DNA from: Paludibaculum fermentans
GTDB lineage: Bacteria > Acidobacteriota > Terriglobia > Bryobacterales > Bryobacteraceae
Direction of reading: 5' to 3'
NCBI RefSeq assembly: GCF_015277775.1
Contig: NZ_CP063849.1
Location: forward strand, 3,906,001 to 3,970,000
Length of the DNA: 64,000 nucleotides
The first letter of the stretch is position 1. Every line of letters starts with the position of its first letter. The notes beneath the pieces are model-generated. The model did no database searches and had not been told where the DNA came from. It saw nothing but the letters and a program-made list of their open reading frames with translations. Below are positions 56,715 through 64,000 of this stretch, one piece after another. The position numbers and the translations under genes are program-made.

Positions 56715-59700
56715 TTACTGAACGCGCACTTTCACGGTGTTGGAAGTAGCGCCATCCAAAGTCACCGCGATATCAACATCGCCGCGGCCGATTAATGTCC
56801 GAGGCAAAAGAAACCGCATTTCATCGAGGCCTGGATAGCCGGGATTGGCTGCGATGGCCGGGGCTGAGGCCTCCCCGCCCACGCTGACCGAGCCGGCCTC
56901 GGGGGCGCTGACGAAGCGGAGGCCGGTGCCGTAGAGGACCAGGAAGACCTGGGTGCCGTCGGGGCCGAGGTCGATCGCGACGGGGTCCTGCGCGCCGGTG
57001 TCGGGGTTGGTGACGGCGAATTCCATGGGCGTTTGGGTGCCGTCCGGATCCACGCGTACCAGATAGCCCTGGGCCAGGCCGGTGGCCGCATTTACCGTGC
57101 AGAGGCCAGGGCTCACGTTGGCGATCTGCGCGGTCGTGGTCCAGACCTGTCCGTCGGCGCCGGTCAACGTGATGGTGGCCGCGCCGGCCGCGGCATCGGG
57201 CACGATGAAGCGGATGGAGGTCTTCGAAGCGGAGTAGAGCTTGGCTGCGAACTCGACTCCGGCCGAATCCACCAGCTTGATTCTGGCGCCGGCGAGGGTC
57301 TCCGGCAGACTGGCCGGATCGCCCGTTTCGTCACCCGTCGTGAGGTTCTTGCCTTTGGCGGTGACCATGGATTGGGGAGCGATGGTTGTGGCCGCTGCGC
57401 CGGAGGCTGTGTTGGCCAGGGCGAGCGTGTTCACCCGGGAATAGACATTGCGCAGGAATGCGAGGGCGCCGCTGGAGCCGGAACTCTGGGTGCCGATGAC
57501 GACATCCAGACGGCCGTCGCCATCGTAGTCGATCAGCTTGAGGATATTGGGGGACGAGATCACCGGCAGGAACGTCTCGGCGCCAAACGTGCCGTCGCCC
57601 ACACCCTGGTAGAAGCCGAGGGAGGTGTCGCCGCAGCAGTGAGGGATGGCGAGATCCGGAATGCCGTCGCCATTCAGGTCGCCGATTCCGATGTCCTGCG
57701 GACCGAACGCGGTGGGAATCTGCACGACCGGTTCGAACCCGCCGCCCTGTTTCCCCAACAGCTCGAACAGGCGGAACGAATAGGACGGAGTCTGCCCGCC
57801 GGCAATGACATCGGTGATGCCGTCGCCGTTCAGGTCGCCGAGCTGCATACGGGTCGTCTGGCCCGTGGCGGCCAACGAAACCGGGTTCTGGAAGCTGCCG
57901 TTGCCGTTGCCGGCGATGAGGGAGATGCTGCCGTTGACGGAGCCGAAGACGCCTTTGTCGAGGGCAAGGAAGTCCAACTTGCCGTCCTTGTTAAAGTCGC
58001 CCACCTCCAACTGCGTGACGTTCGTGCCAATCGTGAGGGACCCCGCCGGCAGATAGAAACCGCCCGCCGCGAGGAAGATCATCAGGGTCGAGATGGGCGG
58101 GTTCGCACCGGACTGCACGGTGCCGGCGAGATCGAGCTGGCCGTCGCCGTTGAAGTCGCCCACGGCGACGACAGTCACCGGAGCGGGCGTGGGGCGGCTG
58201 ATGGGCGCGTCGAACGTGCCGTCTCCTTTGCCGTTCAGGATGCTGACACTGGTGCCACCATCCAGGACGAGCGCCAGATCCTGCTTCCCGTCGGTGTTGA
58301 AGTCGGCCACGAGAATGGAGGTCACGGTGGGCTTCCGGCCATTGGTGGGCGGCAGTGGAATCGCGGTTGGCGCGGCGGGCACACCAGTGGCGGAGCCGAG
58401 AACGATCGAGGCTCCACCGGCTGTACCGTTGGCCATGACGAGATCGGAGATGCCGTCGCCATTAAAGTCGGCGTTTACCATGATTGTGGCGGACCTGGGC
58501 AGGGCGAAGGTCGGCATGCCGCTGAAGGTGCCATCACCGTTGCCGAACAGGACCGCGGTGGTGTCGCCGTAATAGCCGCGCGAGAGGACATTGGCGTCGA
58601 TCGCGCCGGTGACAATGTCGAGGTGTCCGTCGAGGTCGACATCGGTCACGACGGTTTCCAGCGGGTGATATCCGGCCAGACCGGCGCCGCCGGATTTGAA
58701 GGTGCCGTCGGGCTGAGCGAGGTAGATGGAGATGGTTTGAGCGTTGACATCCGAGTAGACGATGTCTGGCCGGCCGTCCTCGTTGAAATCACCGGTGGCG
58801 ATATAGTTCGCGTAGCCCTCCAAACTCACTTTGACCGCGGCCAGGAAAGTGCCGCCGCCGTTGCCAGGCAGATAGTACGCGCCATTTCCGCCGGTGCCGA
58901 AGAGCAGATCCTGCTTGCCGTCACCGTTGATGTCGGCCACGACGACGGAGGTCTCATAGCCGAGAGTCTTCAGAGTGACAGGGGCACCCAGCGTGCCGTC
59001 GCCGTTGCCGTAGAGGATGTACGCCACGTTGGCGGTGCCGCCGGTGACAATGACGTCCAGCTTGCCGTCGCCGTTAATATCACCCGCGCCCAGGTTGTTG
59101 CCGCCGTCTCCGGCCGGATAGCTCTTGCCGGTGAAGGTCCCGTCTCCGTTGCCGAGGAACACGGTGACCTGCGAAACAGGATTGGCGCCTGTGCCGAAGA
59201 CGAAGACCGCCGCGTCGGTCTGCTGGTCGCCGTTGAAATCGCCGATGACGAGGTTGCCAGGGGAGCCCGGCACATCGTATTGCACCGTGCGGTCGAGGTT
59301 GCGCGCGTCCTTGCCGATGAAGACGACCAGCTTCTGGCGTCCGAGGTAGTCGTTGACCATCAACAGGACGCTGCGGCCGTCGGCCAGTTGGAAGACGCGT
59401 TGAAAGCGTGCGGCCACGCCGACGGGCTCCGCGCCGAGTTTGTTCGTGAAGTTCGGGGGCAGGCTTGTGGCGAAGGTGCGTACGGGCAAGCCGCTGCACG
59501 TGCTCAAACGAGTCTGCGCGTTCGGCGTAGAACTGAGCTTGTTGAACGGAGTTTGCGTCGAGAAGCGCTCGTCCGTCAGGGAGCCATCCGCTTCCCGGGT
59601 CAGACCGGATGTGAAGTAGTTATTGTTGCCGACGCCCCAGGTTTTGACCGAGTAACCTGTCGCGAATTGGAAGGGTCCACAGTTTGGATCGGATTGTCCC

Positions 59701-59756
59701 ACCACAAGACACACCGATCCCGAGAGGCCTAATAGAAGTCGAGTCGCCCAGCTCAA
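56715..59756 (-). CDS. Secreted FG-GAP/VCBS repeat protein with Solibacter C-terminal domain
   Basis: This 1013-aa protein has a signal peptide (LLLGLSGSVCLVVGQS), then a beta-propeller-like run of at least a dozen FG-GAP repeats with Ca-binding DxNxDxxxD loops (DFNGDQQTD, DINGDGKLD), and a TIGR03437-like C-terminal domain (SLPETLAGARIKLVDSAG). TTG 59756 is chosen: GGAGG lies 6 nt upstream and the leader then fits; the open frame extends 61 codons beyond. Probably outer-surface, calcium-dependent binding. Confidence 0.87.
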   Translation of the reverse strand: MSWATRLLLGLSGSVCLVVGQSDPNCGPFQFATGYSVKTWGVGNNNYFTSGLTREADGSLTDERFSTQTPFNKLSSTPNAQTRLSTCSGLPVRTFATSLPPNFTNKLGAEPVGVAARFQRVFQLADGRSVLLMVNDYLGRQKLVVFIGKDARNLDRTVQYDVPGSPGNLVIGDFNGDQQTDAAVFVFGTGANPVSQVTVFLGNGDGTFTGKSYPAGDGGNNLGAGDINGDGKLDVIVTGGTANVAYILYGNGDGTLGAPVTLKTLGYETSVVVADINGDGKQDLLFGTGGNGAYYLPGNGGGTFLAAVKVSLEGYANYIATGDFNEDGRPDIVYSDVNAQTISIYLAQPDGTFKSGGAGLAGYHPLETVVTDVDLDGHLDIVTGAIDANVLSRGYYGDTTAVLFGNGDGTFSGMPTFALPRSATIMVNADFNGDGISDLVMANGTAGGASIVLGSATGVPAAPTAIPLPPTNGRKPTVTSILVADFNTDGKQDLALVLDGGTSVSILNGKGDGTFDAPISRPTPAPVTVVAVGDFNGDGQLDLAGTVQSGANPPISTLMIFLAAGGFYLPAGSLTIGTNVTQLEVGDFNKDGKLDFLALDKGVFGSVNGSISLIAGNGNGSFQNPVSLAATGQTTRMQLGDLNGDGITDVIAGGQTPSYSFRLFELLGKQGGGFEPVVQIPTAFGPQDIGIGDLNGDGIPDLAIPHCCGDTSLGFYQGVGDGTFGAETFLPVISSPNILKLIDYDGDGRLDVVIGTQSSGSSGALAFLRNVYSRVNTLALANTASGAAATTIAPQSMVTAKGKNLTTGDETGDPASLPETLAGARIKLVDSAGVEFAAKLYSASKTSIRFIVPDAAAGAATITLTGADGQVWTTTAQIANVSPGLCTVNAATGLAQGYLVRVDPDGTQTPMEFAVTNPDTGAQDPVAIDLGPDGTQVFLVLYGTGLRFVSAPEAGSVSVGGEASAPAIAANPGYPGLDEMRFLLPRTLIGRGDVDIAVTLDGATSNTVKVRVQ

Positions 59757-59847
59757 GATATTCCTCCAAGAATACTGACATTGTACGGCAGTTTCCAGGA
59801 AAGCTAGCCAGGGATTGATATGATGGCCGCCGAGAGAGCCGTACCGT

Positions 59848-61272
59848 ATGCGTTTCACAGCAATCCTGATCGTCCTGAGCCTGACAGCCATGTCAGCACC
59901 CCCAAAGGGTTTGCCGCGACTGAAAGTGAGTGAGAACAAGCGTTTCCTGGTGACGGAAGATGGCCAACCTTTCTTCTACTTAGCCGACACCGCGTGGGAG
60001 CTTTTCCATCGCCTGGACCGCCAGCAGGCAACGCACTATCTCGATGTGCGCGCCGCGCAGAAGTACACGGCGATTCAAGCTGTCGCACTGGCGGAAGAAA
60101 ACGGCATCACCGAACCCAACGCCTATGGCAAACTGCCGCTGATCGACGCGGATCCCCTAAAGCCGGCGGTGACACCGGGCAACAAGCCGGGGGATCTGAA
60201 GCAGTACGACTACTGGGATCACGTCGATTACATCGTGGACCAGGCCAACGCCCGGGGACTGTATGTGGCGATGCTGCCGACCTGGGGGAGTTGGACCCGG
60301 GATGGCGGGGCTCGGGACCATGCCTACATCACGCCGCAGAATGCGCAGGGTTATGGCGAGTTCCTGGGGAAGCGGTATGGGAAGAAGGGCATCATCTGGG
60401 TGCTGGGCGGTGACCGGAATCCGGCTGGGGTGGAGAGCACGTGGCGGGCGCTGGCGAAAGGCATTGCGATTGGGGTGAGCGGCAAAGAAGACTACGATGC
60501 GGTGCTGATGACGTTTCACCCGCGGGGCGGTCAGACCTCCTCGACGGACTTCCACAACGACATCTGGCTGGACTTCAACATGCAGCAGGACGGGCATGGG
60601 ATTCCAGGCGTTGCGAAGTCGTGGGAGAAGGTGGCGGCGGACTACAACCGGACTCCTGTGAAGCCGGTGCTGGATGGCGAGCCGCTGTATGAGGATCATC
60701 CCCTGGCGTTCCGGGCAAAGGACTTCGGGTATTCCCTGGACGCGCATGTGCGGCAGTACGCCTACTGGGACACGTTTTCGGGGGCTTGCGGGCACACTTA
60801 CGGGAATCATGCGATCTGGCAGTTTTTCCAGCCCGGGCGGAAGCGGGTGAACGGTCCGCTGATGTATTGGGAACAGGCGGTGCTGCGGCCGGGCGGGGCG
60901 CAGATGCAGTATGTCCGGGGGCTGCTGGAGTCGCGGCCGTATCTGTCGCGGGTGCCGGACCCGTCGCTGGTGGTGGATGCCCTGGAAGGCGCGGATCACA
61001 TCGCAGCGACGCGGGGCGACGGGTATGCGCTCTTCTATAGCGCGCAGGGGCGAAAGATCAAGGTCCGGATGGGCAAGATCTCGGGCACGACGCTGAAGGC
61101 GTGGTGGTACAACCCGCGCAACGGCTCGGCAGAGGATGCGGGGACGGCTCAGAATAGCGGCGAAGTCGAGTTCACACCGCCGTCGGAGGGGTTCAGCAGC
61201 GATTGGGTGCTGGTGCTGGATGACGCTTCGAAGGGATTCGCCGCACCGGGCACGGCGACGGCGCGGCGCTGA
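59848..61272 (+). CDS. DUF4038/GH140-like glycoside hydrolase
   Basis: This 474-aa protein has a short signal peptide, the DUF4038 TIM barrel (FYLADTAWELFHRLDRQQA, VAMLPTWGSWTRDGGARDHA), candidate acids in LGGDRNPAG and LDGEPLYED, and a C-terminal putative collagen-binding domain. The family includes GH140 apiosidases that act on pectin side chains. Its 3' end overlaps the convergent PepSY gene by 124 bp. Substrate inferred only. Confidence 0.88.
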   Translation: MRFTAILIVLSLTAMSAPPKGLPRLKVSENKRFLVTEDGQPFFYLADTAWELFHRLDRQQATHYLDVRAAQKYTAIQAVALAEENGITEPNAYGKLPLIDADPLKPAVTPGNKPGDLKQYDYWDHVDYIVDQANARGLYVAMLPTWGSWTRDGGARDHAYITPQNAQGYGEFLGKRYGKKGIIWVLGGDRNPAGVESTWRALAKGIAIGVSGKEDYDAVLMTFHPRGGQTSSTDFHNDIWLDFNMQQDGHGIPGVAKSWEKVAADYNRTPVKPVLDGEPLYEDHPLAFRAKDFGYSLDAHVRQYAYWDTFSGACGHTYGNHAIWQFFQPGRKRVNGPLMYWEQAVLRPGGAQMQYVRGLLESRPYLSRVPDPSLVVDALEGADHIAATRGDGYALFYSAQGRKIKVRMGKISGTTLKAWWYNPRNGSAEDAGTAQNSGEVEFTPPSEGFSSDWVLVLDDASKGFAAPGTATARR

Positions 61273-62402
61273 GCCGCCAGACGCTGCCGGAGGACGCGGT
61301 TCCACCACATCACTGTGCCTGTCACGAAGAGCAGGGCGGGCGTGAGCCCGAGAATTGTCCACAGGATCCGGACGGGCAGTCCGCCGATCAAGCCGAAATG
61401 GAGGGGCACGATCCAGCGGATGAGCTCGTCTGCCGCGGAGGCGCTGATGCCTCGGCGCCAGGTGCTGAGATAGGCGCCGGAGGAGCGGTCGAAGTAGAGG
61501 TAGTCGCAGTTCTGCTTCGTGCCTGGTTCGTTCCGCGCCATGAAGACGATGTAGGTGGAGCGTTTGCCGGCGGGTAGCTGCAATCCGAAGAATCGGCCCC
61601 GCGGGGCGAGGCGGGCGGCTTCGGTGACCATGGCTTCCAGGTTCGGTTTGGTTTTGCCGGATGCCGGGCGCGACTCGGGCGCGGCCAGGGAGCTGACGGG
61701 CGAGAAGCGATGGAGGAAGGCATTGACCTGCTGGGAGAAGCCGAAGTAGGCGCCGGTGAGGGCCCACATGGCGAGGACGGCGGCGGTCCAGAAGCCGGCG
61801 GCGGAGTGCAGGTCGAAGTTGACGCGGCGCCAGTTGCGGCGGAAGTCGACGGCAAGGGCGCTGGTCCAGCGGCTCATGCCCGGCCACCAGACGAACAAGC
61901 CGGAGACGCAGAGAAGAAACAGCAGGAGGCCGCCGACGCCGTTCACGGTGCGGCCGGTGCGGCCGGAGAAGAGGTTGAAGTGGAGATCCTGCAACCACCG
62001 GACCGCCGAGGTGGACGGCGTGGTGGAGGCGAGCAGTTCGGCCGTGACGGGATGGAGATAGGCGTGGAGAACCTCGTCGCCCTGTTTCATGTAAACGACC
62101 GGCGTGGGGCGGTGGGCCGTGGGGGCGTAAAGGGCCGTGGCCTGGCGATGGGGGAAGGCGCGGCGGGCAGAGGCGAAGAGGACGGAAGCGGATGCCGGGG
62201 GGCCGGCCTGCGGCTCCACCTGCTGGATCGCGGGGTGGAGCCAACCCTCGAGTTCGTCGGCAAAGACCAGCGTGGAACCGGTAATGCCCATGGCCAGCAG
62301 GTAGAGGCCGAAGCCCAGGCCCACCCAGAGGTGGACCTGGAACAGCACCTGACGCAGGACGGATCGGCGGGGTTGGTGTAACAGCTGGCTGAACGCGCTC
62401 AT
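61149..62402 (-). CDS. PepSY-associated transmembrane protein (iron-uptake type)
   Basis: This 417-aa protein has four transmembrane helices around PepSY domains: VLFQVHLWVGLGFGLYLLAM, LQDLHFNLFSGRTGRTVNGV, NFDLHSAAGFWTAAVLAMWA and LHFGLIGGLPVRILWTILGL, with the His-rich heme/metal-contact positions of the PiuB-like family. It begins 2 bp after the TonB receptor stop, so the pair is an operon; ferric or heme reduction at the inner membrane is the usual role. The last 40 codons are antisense to the glycosidase. Confidence 0.87.
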   Translation of the reverse strand: MSAFSQLLHQPRRSVLRQVLFQVHLWVGLGFGLYLLAMGITGSTLVFADELEGWLHPAIQQVEPQAGPPASASVLFASARRAFPHRQATALYAPTAHRPTPVVYMKQGDEVLHAYLHPVTAELLASTTPSTSAVRWLQDLHFNLFSGRTGRTVNGVGGLLLFLLCVSGLFVWWPGMSRWTSALAVDFRRNWRRVNFDLHSAAGFWTAAVLAMWALTGAYFGFSQQVNAFLHRFSPVSSLAAPESRPASGKTKPNLEAMVTEAARLAPRGRFFGLQLPAGKRSTYIVFMARNEPGTKQNCDYLYFDRSSGAYLSTWRRGISASAADELIRWIVPLHFGLIGGLPVRILWTILGLTPALLFVTGTVMWWNRVLRQRLAAQRRAVAVPGAANPFEASSSTSTQSLLNPSDGGVNSTSPLF

Positions 62403-62404
62403 GG

Positions 62405-64000
62405 CTAGAAGATGAAGCGGACACCCACTTGCAGCTGCCGGGCGGGGTCGCTGTTGGCGAGGCCGGCCACCGGCTGGAGGAAGGTGGCGAGGGGCAGCGC
62501 GGTGTCTCCGTAGGTCGCATTGACCTTGAGGTAGTTGGAGCGGTTAAGCAGGTTGGTGCCTTCGACGCGTAGTTCCGCACGGACTCTTTCCGTGATGGGG
62601 ATTCGCTTTAGTAAGGAGAGGTCGACGGTGTTCTGGTAGGGAGCGCGGTAGCTGTTGCGGCCCAGGCCGACGGGCCGGTCGAGCACGTTGCCATCGCCGT
62701 TGTTGTCGACGCCGGTGAGTGGGTTGACCGGCAGGCCGGAGGCGGCGATGAGGAAGGCACTGAGCTGCAGGCCGTAGGGCAGTTCGTAGATACCCTGGGC
62801 GGTGAAGCGGTGGCGCTGGAAGTAGTCATTGGGGCCGCGCTCGTCGATGCTGCGGTTGTTCCAATCGGAGGGCACGCCCGTGTTGGCTCCGCCGGTGAAG
62901 AAGACATAGGTGATGGAGGAGCTGTAGAGGTAGTGCGCGTTCATCTGGAAGCGACGGGTGAAGCGCTTGGAGAGCTGAGCGTCGAAGGCGGTGTAGCGGC
63001 TGCTGCCGGTGTTCTCGAAGACGCCGACGGTGCGGACCGGGATGCCCTCGTAGGTGGCGTAGGGCCGGGTGGCGTCGGCGGCCGCGGCGGTGCGGCGCTG
63101 GCCGGCGGCGGTGCGGAGGAACTGGGTGGGTGCGTTGATGTCGAGCACACGCTGCTGCTTGCGGCTGAGCATGTGGCTGACGTTCATCGAGAGGGTCCAG
63201 TCGCGGCCGAGCACCTGCTGGACGCCGAAGGAGAACTGGCCGGTGTAGGGGTTCAGGCGGTTCTCGGGAAAGACAGCCAGGGCCCGGCGGTCACCGGCAC
63301 CGGTGGGCGGGGCGGTGAGGGAGTTCGGGAAGGTGGGGAAGCCGGCCACGCCGTACGGCAAGGTGTAGGTGGCCTGTTGCGAGGCGGGACCCTGCTGCAG
63401 GGCTCCACGAACGACCTGGAGGAACATCTGGTCGTAGTAGAGGCCGGCTCCACCACGAATGACGGTGCGGCCGGAACCAAAAACATCCCAGGCAAAGCCG
63501 AAGCGGGGGGCGACATTGTTGAGGTCGCCGGTGGTGGACTGGAAGTCGTAGCGCAGGCCGAGGTTGAGGGTCACGCGGGGGCGGATGCGCCAGTCGTCCT
63601 GGATGAAGGCGGAGGCGAGGGTGTCGCCGTAGCGGACGGGCGCGGCGCCGAAGGTCTGGGTGTACTGGACGGGCGTCTCGCCAGGACGGGGGGCTCCGGC
63701 GGCCATGCGGTAGCTGCCGTAGAGGCTGGCGGAGATGTCGCGGAACTTGTTGCGGATGAAGTCGCCGCCCATGCGGAGCTGGTGGCGGCCGAGCTGCCAG
63801 GTGTAGAGGTCGTTGGCCTGCCAGGTGAGGACGCGTGAATCGAAGTAGTCGGAGAGGCCTTCTGTGGAGTAGGACGGGCGGACGATCTGGGTCTGGGGAT
63901 TCAGGGCGTAGTAGGAGAGGGGCACGCTCTTGGAGGAGCCGACGCGGAGTTCGTTGACGCGGGTGGGCGACATGATCCAGCGGTGGGTGGCCTGGAAGCC
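62405..64000 (-). CDS. TonB-dependent receptor, Oar-like (5' part outside window)
   Basis: The frame is open to base 64000; 531 residues of the C-terminal beta-barrel are visible, ending QLQVGVRFIF with the aromatic last residue used for outer-membrane insertion. Segments such as WQANDLYTWQLGRHQLRMGG, IRPRVTLNLGLRYDFQS and APRFGFAWDVFG are typical of Solibacter-type Oar receptors. It is cotranscribed with the PepSY protein, suggesting uptake of an iron complex. Confidence 0.9.
   Translation of the reverse strand, partial: GFQATHRWIMSPTRVNELRVGSSKSVPLSYYALNPQTQIVRPSYSTEGLSDYFDSRVLTWQANDLYTWQLGRHQLRMGGDFIRNKFRDISASLYGSYRMAAGAPRPGETPVQYTQTFGAAPVRYGDTLASAFIQDDWRIRPRVTLNLGLRYDFQSTTGDLNNVAPRFGFAWDVFGSGRTVIRGGAGLYYDQMFLQVVRGALQQGPASQQATYTLPYGVAGFPTFPNSLTAPPTGAGDRRALAVFPENRLNPYTGQFSFGVQQVLGRDWTLSMNVSHMLSRKQQRVLDINAPTQFLRTAAGQRRTAAAADATRPYATYEGIPVRTVGVFENTGSSRYTAFDAQLSKRFTRRFQMNAHYLYSSSITYVFFTGGANTGVPSDWNNRSIDERGPNDYFQRHRFTAQGIYELPYGLQLSAFLIAASGLPVNPLTGVDNNGDGNVLDRPVGLGRNSYRAPYQNTVDLSLLKRIPITERVRAELRVEGTNLLNRSNYLKVNATYGDTALPLATFLQPVAGLANSDPARQLQVGVRFIF

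Noticed and set aside
57033-59732. Plus-strand open frame of 899 codons
   Set aside because: It is the antisense image of the FG-GAP repeats; its own repeats mirror DxNxDG codons.
60157-62580. Minus-strand open frame of 807 codons
   Set aside because: It overlaps the glycosidase and PepSY genes in the wrong frame and shows no domain.

Overview
The window is GC-rich, gene-dense bacterial DNA that looks like Acidobacteriota, most likely the Bryobacterales/Solibacter lineage. The signs are two von Willebrand factor A proteins of the acidobacterial VWFA-related type (1-3540, 51089-52066), secreted proteins with a Solibacter-type C-terminal domain (53037-54437, 56715-59756), a TolB-like/TPR signalling protein, an Oar-like TonB-dependent receptor cut by the right edge, and several paralogous low-complexity repeats. 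This assignment rests on recalled family distribution; no search was run.

Layout. 1-7.4 kb: a TPR-VWA protein open at the left edge, a small autoregulated ArsR-SRPBCC operon, and a histidine acid phosphatase relative whose catalytic HD is replaced by SN. 7.5-12.4 kb: a Tat-exported sugar isomerase/epimerase divergent from an IclR-GNAT-epimerase-DapA-like catabolic operon. 12.7-19.2 kb: a SagB-type nitroreductase, then a tightly overlapping minus-strand lipid operon matching E. coli ynbA-ynbC-ynbD-ynbB, with an acyltransferase and a 142-aa membrane protein inserted. ynbC is frameshifted at a C7 tract. 19.5-30 kb: mixed housekeeping, sensing and membrane genes. 29.4-32.6 kb: divergent oxyR/katG with a readable OxyR box abutting the katG promoter. 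32.8-36 kb: a carotenoid oxygenase facing a gene with in-frame 198-bp and 87-bp tandem repeats.

36.2-45.2 kb is an accessory, defence-like island. It holds an IS21-like end pair, VapBC, an Mrr-type nuclease with long coiled coils, a TIR-like (PF10137-type) protein, two unrecognised genes with hydrophobic segments, a DUF4365 nuclease and a two-gene membrane module. Lower and more irregular GC is visible from about 40.4 to 44.5 kb. 45.3-51 kb is eroded: a broken gamma-glutamylcyclotransferase, 277-bp tandem repeats, a terminase large subunit split into ATPase and nuclease genes, and an M91-type zinc peptidase. 51-64 kb returns to core-like genes: VWA, rsmG, an FtsX-type permease, an FG-GAP repeat protein, a GH140-like glycosidase, and a PepSY/TonB-receptor pair.

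Three independent, well-formed promoters (arsR, katG, vapB) each place the start codon exactly 8 nt after the -10 hexamer, predicting leaderless mRNAs. The strongest candidates for undescribed biology are the extended ynb lipid operon, the 40.5-42.3 kb unknown gene pair inside the defence island, and the GYF-membrane-papain-like protein at 19.7-22 kb.
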